A DNA stretch of 64,000 nt. Origin: Diphasiastrum complanatum. Its lineage: Eukaryota; Streptophyta; Lycopodiopsida; Lycopodiales; Lycopodiaceae. Every line of letters starts with the position of its first letter. Position 1 is the first letter of the stretch. Shown in pieces: positions 1-11,581 of this stretch. The notes beneath the pieces are model-generated. The model ran no database searches, was not told the DNA's origin, and worked only from the letters and a program-made list of their open reading frames with translations. The position numbers were made by a program, and so were the translations under genes. The stretch spans positions 47,710,870 to 47,774,869 of the forward strand of contig CM055102.1 in the NCBI GenBank assembly GCA_029204225.1, given 5' to 3'.

Positions 1-1020
1 TTCGTGATGAGAAGCTGGAATCTTGATATTGCCTAGATTGGTTAGGTGTAATGGCATTTCAGGCAGCTCGTTAGGGGTGGTGGTTTCGGTTGAATTGGAG
101 TTGTTGTTTCCATTGACCTGCATGCTTCCATAAAACATGGAAGGGAAGTGTGACATTAGCTTGTAGCAGATCTCCCCAGACTTTAGTGTCTTCAAGTGTT
201 TTATTCTTGAAGGGAGTGTGTGGTACTTTATGGGAGTTAGAAGAGTTTTGGTCTACATTCTAAATATGTGGACGGTATTTGTGATGCAGCCTAATTTTTT
301 CTGTTGGTTGGGGATACACAATGGGCATAGACACTTCACTCGGAGGTATGGTATGTTGATGGGTTTTGTTGGGTGCAATGGTAGTGGCTTGGCATTGTTG
401 TGCTCGAGTCATAACCCATACTGACAGAGTTTTGACTTGCACGGAGCAGATAGGAGTGGCTAGTTTAGATCGTGAAGGGCAATCCTTAACGTGGTATTCA
501 ATGCCATAGTTTTCACAAGTTGTGAAAAATGAAGTTTATTTGGGCAGTGAATACTAGGATATTTACCTACACAGATAAAACATACGTGTATTGTAGGTAA
601 TTGTTGTGTTGCAAACACAACTTGGTTTGGATCGTAGATCGAGGCATTTGTCAATAACTTGAGCATTAGGATCATACGAATAATATACTATTGTCTTAGA
701 AGAGTATCCTAGTTGAGTAGTGTCTTCCACATAATAAGTTGTTGGATCTATGGAATTTGGATCAATAAAATGGATAGCTGGTTGTGGAACGGGTTGATTA
801 ACGACAAATTGTTGGCATGGTTGGAACTGATTGGGTGTACTTGGTCGTGGTTGATACACTCCTGGCCGCAGCATGGGTTGTTGTGGATTGAAAGGGCGAT
901 ATTGTTGATACATGGGTCTAGGTGCTACCGAAAAATGGGTTTTCAGTGGGGGGTACTCATTAGCAGTGTGATTTTACGAACAGATAGAGCACCGAACATT
1001 TTCTCTTGCTAAAAATGATT
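1..1020 (-). pseudogene. Degenerate retroelement gag remnant
   Basis: Read on the minus strand, 968-991 encodes a zinc-knuckle-like CSIC..NH with an in-frame TAA and the last Cys replaced by Tyr. A Pro/Gln-rich stretch follows (563-913), then a second Cys pair, CFICVGKYPSIHC, in another frame (460-675). Further down (260-442) comes a third frame containing VWVMTRAQ. Paired knuckles and a P/Q-rich linker are typical of retroelement gag, but no capsid or protease core can be named. Frames change at least twice, so this is a dead fragment. It ends at the copia-1 LTR. Assignment to Ty3/gypsy rather than another retroelement is a guess. Confidence 0.4.
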
Positions 1021-1056
1021 TGTCAGCAATAACCTTCATAGTTCTCTAGAAATCAG

Positions 1057-2304
1057 TGTTGGATCATTCTCATTCTTACTAATCGACTAATCGATTTTTA
1101 TCCTCATCCATTGTTTATCCAGTTCTACGAATTTTCTTGTGTTTTTATATAGTCTAGAGAATTACAAGTGTTTTTACACAATCTGCAAAAATACATGGAG
1201 TTTGACAATAGTGTCGTATTTTCTCTCTCTACAATCCAAACAGTGTCACCTGTCAAGAATTATGTGTAAAATTACAGTGTCACATTTTTCATATTTTTGC
1301 GACATTGTCGCCTGTCAGGAATTATGTGTAAAAATGCAGTGTCGTCTTTTTCGCCTGTCAGGAATTGCGAGTAAAATTGTAGAGTCACACTTTTCACATT
1401 TTTCAAAGTGCTTCATATGTTAAGGAAATGACTCTAGCAAAGTATGGAGCTATTCCAATATTAAGAAAATGAGATTTTATGCCACTGTCATCTTTTTTGC
1501 AAAAAGTCGACACTGTCGTCTTTTTGCGATACTCTCGTCTATGGCAGTTCATTTCTATAGAGTGATAGTTTTAGTTCATTTATGCAGACAGACTGTTTAC
1601 GGCCAATTTTCATTGCTTATCAGCAATCAATTTATGAGAAGGGACTGGATGAATGCTAGCGGACTCCAGCCAACTAACAATCGCATTTAATGACCTAATT
1701 ACTTAGTATAAATCAGTTTTCATACATCTCATCAGAAAACGAATCAACATTGTAAATTGTGAAAGAGTTGAGTATTATTACATGACACTTCCTACGCTCT
1801 TATCAAGTAGATCGTTCACAATCAGAAAGTATTGTAGTTAGCTCTCTATCAAGCTTTCAAGCTTGAACTCTCTTGAGCATTCTAGCTCAATCTTATAGAG
1901 ATTTATTTTAGAGTTGCTATTGTGCTATTGCTTATCAACATAGCTGCTTATTATCAAATTTATTCTCAGTTACTCAGAGACAGCTTAGATTGGACGGTTT
2001 CTATCTGCTATTGCTTTGCGCTCATTAGAATCTGATTTTGTTTTTCCAGAATCAATACTATTTCTTATTGCGTTCAGTATATGTCAAAATGCATACATCT
2101 TTGTAATGCTTTTCTAACTAATAGAAATTGTTTGAGAATTCAATACTTTATGTTTGGCTACGTAATCACTTAGTATCTAGCAAAAGCTAGTTGTTAAAGA
2201 TTGGACGTGATTTTCATCACTACTATTTAGTTCACTTTTTGATAGGTGTAGTCATGTGGAAGTAGAAAGTTTCCATTGTTACATTATCTATCCTATTTTC
2301 GACA
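1057..2304 (+). repeat. Copia-1 5' LTR
   Basis: It starts TGTTGGATCATTC and ends TTTTCGACA, directly before a TGGTATCAAAGC primer-binding site, so the borders are TG...CA. The start resembles the copia-2 LTR (TGTTGGATTTACTCC) and copia-3 LTR (TGTAGGATTATTCTCC). The segment around 1110-1200 (TTACACAATCTGCAAAAATACATGG) is shared with copia-3 near 59490. A TATA-like TAGTATAAATCAG lies at about 1704. No matching 3' LTR is found in the window. Confidence 0.7.
1247..1395 (+). repeat. Imperfect tandem repeat inside the copia-1 LTR
   Basis: Three degenerate units start with CRCCTGTCARGAATT at 1247, 1309 and 1352 and continue with a TGTAAAATTACAGTGTC-like stretch. Spacing is 62 and 43 bp. The units lie upstream of the presumed TATA box, where LTR enhancers usually sit. 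Confidence 0.7.
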
Positions 2305-2316
2305 TGGTATCAAAGC
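2305..2316 (+). other. Primer-binding site, copia-1
   Basis: TGGTATCAAAGC directly follows the LTR terminus. It matches the plant copia primer site TGGTATCAGAGC, complementary to the 3' end of initiator tRNA-Met, with one mismatch. Confidence 0.75.
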
Positions 2317-2593
2317 AGACCCATATGGTATCAGAACATTCTTCCATAGTATCAATGCTAGATCACTATTTCTTTATCTGAACCGTCATGGTATCAGACA
2401 TGTGATCTCTATCAGGGCCTAATATTATTTTGATATCAGAGCGAAAGCTCTAATACTTGATATCTTTCGCGATATCAAATTGATATCAAACTCTTCAGTT
2501 CCTTTCAACCTTTTAGTATTAGAGAATTGATTTTCTGTTGTTGGCATTCCTACATCTTAGCGTCATCAATACAATCGACGGACTAAGTTCCAG

Positions 2594-3072
2594 ATGGATT
2601 CTCAAAGTAAAGTTGGTCTTATCATAGACAAGCTGAATGGATCCGATTATCATTTGTGAAAATTTAAGGTGAAGACATTGTTGATTGCCGATGAGTTATG
2701 GGATGTTGTTACAGGTACAGAAGTAAAACTTGAAGATGACACAGAAGACTCAAAGTGGAAATCGAAGGATGGTAAATCTTTGGCACTTATTATCATCAAT
2801 ATATCAGATACACAAATTGGACACATAGCTGAAACTAAAACTTCAAAAGAAGTTTGGGACATCCTAAACTCACTATATGACGTGAGAGATGTAACTGCTA
2901 AGTTACATCTACGAAGGAATTCTTCACATTCAAGATGTCTAATGGTGATTCTCTTCAGAGTCATATTATCCAATTTAAGAATCTCTTGCAACAGATGGCC
3001 ACTGTTGCAGATTAGTCATAGACAATCAAGACAAAATTATGACATTGCTTTCAAGCTTGCCCTCTACATATG
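2594..3072 (+). pseudogene. Copia-1 gag (UBN2-type), truncated
   Basis: The ATG at 2594 opens MDSQSKVGLIIDKLNG, the usual N-terminus of plant copia gag, followed by ELWDVVTGTE and EVWDILNSLYDV. It aligns with the gags of copia-2 (7670) and copia-3 (60395). TGA at 2657-2659 replaces the Trp of HLWKF. A frameshift near 2920 splits the rest: downstream the correct peptide is in another frame. At 3073 it is interrupted by the gypsy-2 LTR, within the segment matching LSSLPST. Nucleocapsid, protease and pol are absent on this side. Confidence 0.8.
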
Positions 3073-4099
3073 TGTGGAGCCTCATGATTTCACATTATCC
3101 AAAGTTATTGTTTTGTATTGTAAAATTTTTTAAATTTTATACATGTAAATGTGCTATAGTGTCTAAATTCATGTAAAGGCCTATTTGCACTTTGCAAATT
3201 CACTTTTAGGTTAGAACTCGCGAAGTTTTGTGCAACGTTTTATAGAGACGCATTAGTAGATCTCAACCGACATCTTAACGGTTGGTAAACAACATTGAGG
3301 CCCGTGATCGTTCCTATAAGGTCGACACTTTGTGCCATTGTACATACACACAGACTTGAGTATCAATAGAAAGAGAAGAGAGCCAATTTCTATAAGCTTG
3401 AGCGTTCTTTCCCTCTGCCATCTCTTGCAGCATTACTTCTTATCAATTGAGCGAATACACTCTGTACAATCTGTACCTGTTTGTGATACTTCTTTGTCTG
3501 CATCACACATATTTCTCATTTCTTACTGAATTTCAGTTCTGTAACATGGATTTTCAGGCATCATCAAAGAGTGACAATTCTAACTAATGTGTGCAGGAAA
3601 TTAGCCAAAGCTGTTATGCATAACCATAAGCAAAACTTCTTTCAATTATAAATGAGCTATGTATTCAGATAATGAACTTGTTTGATGCTCTGTTTTGTTT
3701 GCTACCTGTGATAAGAACTAATTCTCTGTATTCAATTGAGAGGAATTATTAGCCAATACGATTATGTTTGATGAATCTATTTGCTAGTTGCTATCTGATC
3801 TGATTGCTTACTGTTATCCAAAGAGCCTGGAAGATAAAGTAACATTTATAATCACAGACCTTCACCAAATCATTTCACCATTGGTGTTTTTGGATGCCAA
3901 TTTACCCAAATATCTTTGGATAACCAGATATGTCGTTGTAGTATTCATTGTGAATATTACACATCTCATTCCATTTATCTTCTTACATACACTTATCATA
4001 CAAAAGAAAAGATTATTCTCTCTCTTGGGGAATGATCAAACCTTTTATACTACTTAACTAATTGATTTTGTAGAAATCTATAATGACTAGGCCACCACA
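3073..4099 (+). repeat. Gypsy-2 5' LTR (copy A)
   Basis: It starts TGTGGAGCC and ends GGCCACCACA, giving the short terminal inverted repeat TGTGG/CCACA. It is homologous over its length to LTR B (12225-13246) and to the split LTR C, and is the most diverged of the three. It sits inside copia-1 gag. No 3' partner is recognisable after 33868. Confidence 0.85.
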
Positions 4100-4104
4100 T
4101 AATT

Positions 4105-4122
4105 TGGCGCAGTTGCTAAGGA
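4105..4122 (+). other. Degenerate primer-binding site, gypsy-2
   Basis: TGGCGCAGTTGCTAAGG follows the LTR end by five bases. It is a mutated form of the tRNA-Asp complementary site that is nearly intact in gypsy-1 (13252-13269). Confidence 0.6.
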
Positions 4123-4187
4123 GATGAATTTCATCTTTTGTAATATTTTTAATTATATTAAGTCTACAAATTTTTCTCATGTAACGC

Positions 4188-4312
4188 ATGCCAAGAACAT
4201 ACTCTCAAGCAACTATTGAACAGAAATGTTTAGAGCGTGCACAGCGATTAGAAGCATATAGAAAATCTAGAGATTTGTTTTTGCAAAATTTGCTAGTTAG
4301 AGCAAGATTAAC
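4188..4312 (+). pseudogene. Gypsy-2 gag, N-terminal fragment
   Basis: The ATG at 4188 opens MPRTYSQATIEQKCLERAQR, nearly identical to the gypsy-1 gag start at 13335. Homology stops after VRARLT, at the equivalent of gypsy-1 13477. From there the sequence is GC-richer and codes on the opposite strand. About 40 residues remain. Confidence 0.8.
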
Positions 4313-6600
4313 ACTTGGCCCCTTGGGCCTGTTAGGAGAAGCTGCCCTACGTGGTTGTGGTGGCCTCTCCAGGTAATCATCCAAGGCCTTAGTGCCCGCA
4401 TCTTTTTCCTTTGCCTGTTCGCTCGTTGACGGCTCAGTTGTGCCCATGTCTTGCTAGGCGAGAGTCTTTTTGTTTCTGGTGGATCTGCAAGGAAGTCATC
4501 ATCACCCCCAATGTCAGTGTTAACTTCTGGAAGGTCAGGGATGGAGTAATCTCGAGAGAGAGGTGCAAGGATGACAAGTTTAGGAGGAGGTGGGATTAAC
4601 AAATTGTATGTCGCGTCCGGAGAGTGAAGTTGTTGTAGGAACTCATCTCGTCGGGCCTTGTACATGTCAGCTGGACCTTTAGATGGGCCCATTACTCTAC
4701 TATGAGGCGGTAGAAGAAGGGAAGATGAAAAAATGGGGTAAGTTGGAATGAATGTTTCTGAGAAATTAAAAGCAGAATAGGATGAGAGGTTAAAAGTGGG
4801 AGGGGAAAGGGGAAAAGCTCCAGAAGCAGTCTGGCTCTCTGGCTACCTGTTCTCGATCTAGATGCTCGGGTTTGTCCGTCCTTATTTCTTGCTCCATCAT
4901 CCCCATCATCATCCCATGGTTTCTTCGAATGAGCGCTTGCTTGGGCCTTGCACGCCGTGTCCCACAACTGGTTCGCCTTGTCCAAGACTTGCTGTAGGCC
5001 TTCGTTGTATCTTCTAGCTAGTTTTGGGACTCTAGGATGATCTTTTCTTGCTTCCCCACAATATTTTCAAATTTTTTTTTCTCGGCTTCCTGTTCCTGGA
5101 TCAGCCGCACATACTTCATCCGGATGGCTGAGGCCTATGGGGCCTGGAACTATATGTCCTCGGGCTTAACCAAAGGGACATCAACTGTCATTGCACTCGA
5201 TGACCTATCTTGTACTTGGTCGATCTGGACCATCTAGTGCTTCAATTGCTGCTAGATCTCTTTCAAAGTGATCTTTTGCCTGGCCATCACGGATTTGATT
5301 TCTTTTGTCCTTTTTTTTTTTCTTTGGCCAGCCTTTGTTGTTGCGCAATTTCTCGGTCCTAGTATTGGACCTTGTTCTCGAGTACTTGGTGCTGACTCAC
5401 CAACCAATGCATGTGGTAGCTTGCTTTGGATAGGCCGATCATCGAACGCTTAGCTGCTTCAAAGAGCTTCTCAGGGTTAGTGATGGTTGGGTACTGATCA
5501 AGGGTGTGAGATGGTGAGACTAATCTAAAAAATAGACATTGTGGAGGGAATGAAGATGGAGGTGGAAAAATAATGCTAGTAGCAATGGTGGTGGTGGTGG
5601 TTAGTGGAGGGGTCAGACTTCCTCCTGACTGATCCGCTTTGTCAGGTTCGTTATCACTTATCTCCATCAGGGCCGCAACATCAAAATATTTCGAAGTGTC
5701 CAAGGTGTGGACTTGCTAGGCCTGTGGTTGTTGACCTTGTGGTTGTTGGGCCGCTTCCGTGTCTTGGGGACTGGAACTCCTCACTCCTCCCCCCCCCAAA
5801 AAAAAGAAAAGGTGCGTTTGGTGATGTTGGCGGAGTTGACGTTGTAATAAAGACGGGTGGAGTGGTGACTTTGTCTTGTGGTCCAACGAATGTTGATGTT
5901 GTTGTGTCTGGTGCTGCTGTAGATGTAGTTGCTCCATCACCCCCAATGATGGTGTGTGAGGGTGATGAGTGTTGTTATGAGGCTGAAGTTGTGCTTCCAT
6001 CATCTGAAGCTGAACCGTCTGATGTTGTTCCATCTAGTGATTTCCTCCTAGCCTGAAGCTTCCTACGTATTCGTTGTTGCCTTGTATCTGGCAACTGGGC
6101 CTTGGAGGTATCAGTGTCTTGAGCTTCCGAGGATGCAGCTGCTTGTAGATATGGTTGTGGGCTTTGTCACTTATGTACCAGCAGAAGAATACTGGTGTTG
6201 ACTCTTTTGGGTGGGAGCCTCGACGGTGAAGTAGCCCGTGAGCATGAAGGCTTGGACCGTTTTGACCCGATTGGGATGTCCCATGCTTTGTCCACAAGTT
6301 TTAGGTATTGTTGGAGTCTGGTCCCATTCTGTACTTGCTGGAGTGTGATATCGGTCATGAGATACCCCAGGACGGTTATTGGCTGCTTGTTCTTAAGACA
6401 TTCGTGAAGGCAGTTCGAGGCAAACTGTGCCCATCATAAAGATTTTGAGCATGCAGTCGTGAATCTGCCATCATGTGGAACAGGGACATGGGTACCCTCA
6501 GCACTTTTGTTCTTGGTCTTTGTGTGCATCTAGTCAAATATGCACATGCCACTTGCAGTTGTTGATCATTGGTGGCCTCCACGCATTACCCGTCTTTATT
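4313..6600 (-). pseudogene. Foreign minus-strand block: decayed accessory-type ORF
   Basis: Reading 6600 to 4313 on the minus strand gives discontinuous but protein-like sequence. First comes NCLHECLKNKQPITVLGYLM running into MTDITLQQVQNG (about 6440-6170). A Ser/Thr-rich stretch follows in the same frame (to about 5800). A helical segment with KLFEAAKRSMIGLSKASY and EIAQQQRLAKEKKKK follows (5480-5290). Next are KYVRLIQEQEAEKKN, LDKANQLWDTACKAQ and a 100-residue tail starting MGPSKGPADMYKARRDEF (4692-4390). Stops and frameshifts separate the pieces. The helical and low-complexity make-up recalls the accessory ORFs of the gypsy elements here, but the sequence is not the same family. No enzyme domain is recognised. 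Composition differs from both flanks, so I take it as an insertion or a deletion join. Confidence 0.45.
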
Positions 6601-6607
6601 CTTCCAT

Positions 6608-6757
6608 TTGTGAGATTTGATGGATGTGCTTCGGTTGAGATTTGATAGATGGCGTCGGTCGAGATGGGATGGAATGGCTCCGGTCGAGTTTTGAGATAGG
6701 GCTCCGGTTGAGATTTGAGTCAGGGCTCCGGTTGAGATTTGAGTCAAGGCTCCAGTT
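6608..6757. repeat. 23-24 bp minisatellite, left part
   Basis: About six imperfect units of the form AGGGCTCCGGTTGAGATTTG. The same unit recurs at 26780-27138. The array stops abruptly where the truncated copia-2 LTR begins. Confidence 0.85.
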
Positions 6758-6765
6758 TCACGCTC

Positions 6766-7512
6766 ATCCTATGCAGCTGCGCTAACAGATTGGACAACAA
6801 CTACAGCCACCCACGATCTCTTACAGACAGCACATCCACTCTGTACTTTCACATCTGCACACCTGTAATATTATGTATATATATTGGATACCATCTGAGT
6901 ATTCATAATGCATCGAGATGAAGAGATAAGAAGAGACTAAGCGAAGAGGTTTGATTCCTCATTATAGACATAATAAGCTTTGTATGGCACGTGATTTCAT
7001 CCGCTATTGTATTGTGTTCTACCACATTATTAACATCTATACATGATATACTTAATCTGATACAACTCTTTGTTCTACATTCAGATCTATGTTAATACTG
7101 CTATGCTTATTCTTCATGCTGTCTGATCTTTCTAGTTGCTCTTTTTGGTAATAGACGATAAACTTTCAGTCTTGTCTTTCACGAACCATTCGCGACTAAT
7201 TATCAGTCGAGCACAGTCTAGCTCTTCGCGAATCATTCATGATAGATAATTTGTCTTGCAGTTTGCGACAAATTATTCATCTAGCGCTTCATCCATTAAA
7301 CGTTTGGCTACGTAATCTAGAATGATTGTGATTTCTATCTGGTAAAGTTCTCTTCATTTTGATAGGCATAGTCATGCCTAGGAAGAGAGTCAAATAATTC
7401 ATTCCACTGCGCACGAACATTTTCTATTCGAGCTCGCTTCTTGTTTGTTTCTTGTTCGAGTTCGTTTCTCGTTCGTGTTCATCATTTATTATTACCCCCC
7501 TCTCTCCCAACA
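6766..7512 (+). repeat. Copia-2 5' LTR, 5'-truncated
   Basis: Homologous to the 3' LTR from 11900 onward (CCTATGCAGCT.CGCTAACAG), through 12224, and then to 26365-26779. It ends TCTCTCCCAACA before TGGTATCAAAGC. The 5' third present in the 3' LTR (11582-11900) is absent. Confidence 0.85.
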
Positions 7513-7524
7513 TGGTATCAAAGC
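7513..7524 (+). other. Primer-binding site, copia-2
   Basis: TGGTATCAAAGC directly abuts the LTR end. It is the copia-type initiator tRNA-Met site with one mismatch. Confidence 0.8.
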
Positions 7525-7669
7525 AATTTTCATAGCTTGATAAGCTTCCACAGTACAAGACTCTACTAGCCGATAGAGTAATTATTTTCCAGTTCAGTAT
7601 TTGTCAGTATCAGATTTTCATACTTAAGTCACTGATAGATTTTTCTATCACTTAGACCAATTCTTCCAA

Positions 7670-8510
7670 ATGGATTCCCAAGGAAAAGCCAGTCCTCTCA
7701 TGGACAAGCTTGATGGAGCCAATTACCATCTATGGAAATTTAAGATGAAAACTATACTAATGGCAAAAAAATTGTTTGACGTTGTTACAGGTACAGAAGG
7801 GAAACCTGAAGCGGATGATGCGGCAATCGCCAGATGGAAGCTGAAGGATGGAAAAGCTTTTGCACTGATCATCCTCAACATCACGGATACATAGATCGGC
7901 CGTGTATCCGAGGCTCAGACATCGAAAGAAGTCTGGAACATCTTGAGCACGCTATACGAAGTGCAAGATATAGCTTCTAAGCTGCATCTCAGGAAAAAAT
8001 TCTACTCCCTCAAGATGATGAATGGTGATTCTCTGCAGAATCACATTAATCAATTCAAGAACCTGCTAAGACAAATGGCCGCTGTCGGATCTATCATAGA
8101 TGATCAAGACGCAATAATGCAACTGCTTACAGGCTTGCAAGTTCTTACGATAGCTGGTGATGATCATCACGACTCATCCAGAATTGACTCTTTCGAGATT
8201 CATCACTATGTTGTTGCAGGAAGACACGCAAAGAAATGAAGCCTCGAGTTCCTCAGTTGATTTTCACGCCTTGTACACCAACAAGAGCATGACAAAGCAG
8301 AAGAAGAAAAAAGACCCGAAGCAATCAAAGCCAGACCAAAAACCAGCACAGCACAAGGAATAGTCGAATCCGCAGACGAAGAAGAAGTTGTTCTGCAGAT
8401 ACTGCAAATGAAACAACCACGAAATACAAGACTGTTGAATACTTCAAGTGAAGAACAACAGCAATGGGCAGTCGAATCAAGTGGCAAATGCAGTTGCAGA
8501 AGCTCCACAG
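7670..8510 (+). pseudogene. Copia-2 gag
   Basis: The ATG at 7670 opens MDSQGKASPLMDKLDGANYH, followed by LFDVVTGTEGK and EVWNILSTLYEV, as in UBN2-family copia gag. The CCHC knuckle is at 8394-8435 (CRYCK.NNHEIQDC, CX2CX4HX4C), with a TGA inside it. TAG at 7892-7894 replaces the Gln that copia-1 and copia-3 retain. A frameshift near 8155 moves the frame to TTHPELTLSRFITMLL, and further stops follow at about 8361 and 8436. Not translatable as it stands. Confidence 0.85.
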
Positions 8511-8559
8511 CCCATTCAAGAAGCGGATCATGATGCCTTCATGACCAACCATCAAGGAG

Positions 8560-9867
8560 CATCTGGCGACAGTTCTTGGTTCCTGGATTCTGGAGCCACT
8601 TAGAACATGACTAGCCTGATTGGCTGTTTCGAGTCCTATACACCTTACAATACCCAGAAATTTGTTCACCTTGGCGACAATAGCACATAAGCTATTGAAG
8701 GTGAAGGCAATGTAAGATTATGCTTTGCAAATGATCAATCTAATCTACTCTCTAAAGTCTTGTATGTACCTTAGTTATCTACAAATTTGCTCTCTGTAAG
8801 CAGAATCACAGATCTAGGACACAGAGTAGAATTCGAATGTGATCAATGTAAAGTAGTTGATAGGACAGACAAGATCCTAGCACTCGGAAAGAGGCATGGA
8901 TACTTGTATAAATTAAGTCATTGTTTTTTTCTCTCTAGTCAGGCTCTCAGTACTTCAATTCATTCAAATAAAGGTTTACTTTGGCATTATAGACTTGGTC
9001 ATTTAAATTATGCTATTGTACAACGAATGTCTAGACAATCTATTGTTCTTGATCTCGACTATCCTCGCGAAAAAGTTGAGCTACCTGTCTATCAAGACTG
9101 TCTAGTTGGTAAATAGACTAGGAAGCCATTTAAGTCAAGCCATCAACATGTTGCTAGAGGATTGCTAGATGTTGTACATTCAGATAGTTGTGGCCCAATG
9201 AAAAATCTTTCACTCAAGGATGCCAAGTTATAACTTTTATTGATGAATTCTCCAGAAGAACTATGGTGTATTTCATAAAGAAGAAATTAGAGGCATTCAA
9301 CTACTTCAGAATCTTCAAGGAGCATGCAGAAAAGGAGATTGGAAAGACAATTAAGGCCATAAGGTCAAATAACAATGGAGAATATATCTCTGTCGAATTT
9401 AAGGAGTACTACCAAAACTAAGACATTGAGCAGCAATTCACCACTCCTTACAGTCCTCAGTCTAATGGCTTAATTGAGAGGAAGAACCGCACTCTGGGCA
9501 AATATTCTAAATGTATGCTATCGCATGCAAGAGATTCAGGACTGAAACTGTCTCCACTGCAGCTTATGTCCAAAACAGATGTTCGACCAAGGCCCTCTCA
9601 AACAAGACACCCCACGAGGTATGGACAGGATCTAAGCATTCTTTGAAGAACCTAAGAGTGTTTGGGTGCATTGCCTATGTGCAGATCCCAAAGGACACAA
9701 GGAAGAAATTGGACTTCCAAGGTCTAAAGACCATCCTAATTGGATATACTTCGTTTGATAGCACTTACAAGCTGTACAATCCTGATACCCAGCAAATTTT
9801 GTATAGTCGGGATACAGTCTTTATCGAGGATCAGTTCGTCGACCTCAAAGGCAAGGATATTGCTTAA
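8560..9867 (+). pseudogene. Copia-2 protease and integrase region
   Basis: The protease motif WFLDSGAT has its Asp at 8586-8588, then TAG at 8601-8603. LLWHYRLGHLNY is the pre-integrase His motif. In the integrase core I see VVHSDSCGP, VITFIDEFSRRTMVYF and YSPQSNGLIERKNR (first D and the final E), with the middle region degenerate (RSNNNGEY where RSDNGGEY is usual). A later part reads RVFGCIAYVQIPKDTRKKLD. Stops occur at 8686, 8772, 9114 and 9420, and frame changes near 9225 and 9500. Most stops are one C-to-T or G-to-A change from the expected codon. Confidence 0.85.
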
Positions 9868-10089
9868 GAAGAACCTTCATCACCTGCCATTGACATGACA
9901 ATCTGAGCTCCTGGCTCAGGCATGTCTATTGTCGACCCACTTAGAGATAGCCTACTACCCAGCAACATATCCCAGGAGCGGTTCATCAGTCGAATCCTCC
10001 CAAAAGATCAAGCCGAGTGTGGACACAGCCCACAAGATATACTCCTGAGTTTTTCTATCTTTTAATGCAAGAACCGACGACAGACGAAG

Positions 10090-11574
10090 AGGCACTTAGC
10101 CAACCAGACTCTGATCTCTAGAGAGAAGCTATGGACAGAGAGTATTCCTCTCTGATCAAGAATTAGACATGGTCATTAGTCGAAGCTCCTATTGGCTGTA
10201 ATATTATTGATTACAAATGGATCTTTAAGATCAAATATAATGCCAACGGAACGATTGATCAAAGGAAAGCTAGACTGGTAGCACGACGATTCACCCAGAT
10301 CTCGAATGTCAACTACAATGAGACTTTTAGTCCAGTCATCAAACATTCGTCGATCTGAATGCTCCTGTCTTATGTTGCAGCTTCCGACCTCGAAGTACAT
10401 CAACTTGATGTACAAACAGCCTATCTGAATGGAGTTATACAAGAAGATATCTACATGATCCATCCCGAAGGATACGTTCTGGAAGGTATGAAGAATCATG
10501 TCTGTAAACTTCACAAAGCACTGTACGGCTTGAAATAGTCTGTCAGAGCTTGGTTTCAGAGGATCAACACATTCCTCATTGAACAAGGATTTAAACCAAG
10601 CACTGTTGATTGCAACGTTTATTCAAATTCAGTGTAACAATCCTTCATTATCATCACCTTGTATGTTGATGATACGTTGCTCTTCAGCAACAATGCCAAT
10701 ATGGTCAAGGATTCGAAAAAAATGTTGTTCTCAGAATTCGACATGACTGATCTAGGCGAAGAACACTTATGTCTTGGAATTCAAATCCACAGAGACAGAG
10801 AAAATCGACTGATTTACATCACTCAACAAAGGTACCTTCATAATGTTCTCAACAGATACAATTTAATGAACTGTAAATTAGCTCACTCACCAAGGTGAAT
10901 CCAAGCCTGCATCTGTCAAAGGACCAATGTTCCCAGACCAAGTAGGACGATATCTCTTTTGTTGTCAGCTCACTCAGCCAATACATGGCTAATCCTGGAA
11001 TTATCCATTGGAAGGCTCTTATTCGAGTCCTGAGATGTATTCGAACTACCATGGACCAGTGCATCTACTATGGAGATGTTCTTCATCAGCTCAGTGGTTA
11101 TTCTGATGCAAGCTGGGGAGGAGATGTAGACCACTGTAAGTCCACATCTGGATTTACATTCTTCTTCAATGGCGGTCCTATTTCATGGAATAGTCGTAAG
11201 CAAACCTCTATCGTACTTTCTTCTATTGAAGCAGAATATATTGCTGCTCTCAATCTATTAAAAAAGCGTTTTGGTTGAGAAATTTGTTGTCGGACATCAA
11301 TTTGTATCAGTACAGCCCTACAATTTTGTTTTGTGATAATCAAAGTGCTATTGCCTTATCGACCAACCCTAGATTTCATTCTAGGAGTAAGCACATTGAG
11401 ATAAGATATCACTACATCAGGGGCAAGGTTCTCGACAGAGAGGTGAGCTTAACGTACTGTAGAACGCAGGACATGGTTGGAGACATTTTCACGAAAGCAC
11501 TCAGTGTTAATGCACACAACAGATTTTGTGCATTGCTCAGTTTGAAGATCAAGGCATTCACGGATCCAGATTAA
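10090..11574 (+). pseudogene. Copia-2 reverse transcriptase and RNase H
   Basis: RT motifs in order: YKWIFKIKYNANG, KARLVARRFTQ, HQLDVQTAYLNG (first catalytic Asp), CKLHKALYGLK, then LYVDDTLL at 10659-10682 (catalytic YVDD). RNase H follows: GYSDASWGGD, SSIEAEYIAAL, ILFCDNQSAIALS and KHIEIRYHYIR, ending with TAA at 11572-11574. Stops interrupt at 10119, 10164, 10356, 10536 and 10636, and frames change near 10895 and 11278. The natural end just before the polypurine tract is intact. Confidence 0.88.
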
Positions 11575-11581
11575 GGAGGGG
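11573..11581 (+). other. Polypurine tract, copia-2
   Basis: AAGGAGGGG lies immediately before the TG of the 3' LTR and overlaps the pol stop codon, the expected site for plus-strand priming. Confidence 0.8.

Noticed and set aside
5604-6056. 150-codon plus-strand ORF rich in Val/Gly/Asp
   Set aside because: It is antisense to the better-supported minus-strand Ser/Thr-rich frame of the decayed block.
7670-11574. Stop codons removed by U-to-C RNA editing, as in fern organelles
   Set aside because: These are nuclear retroelements with frameshifts as well as stops. Deamination decay explains the pattern without editing.
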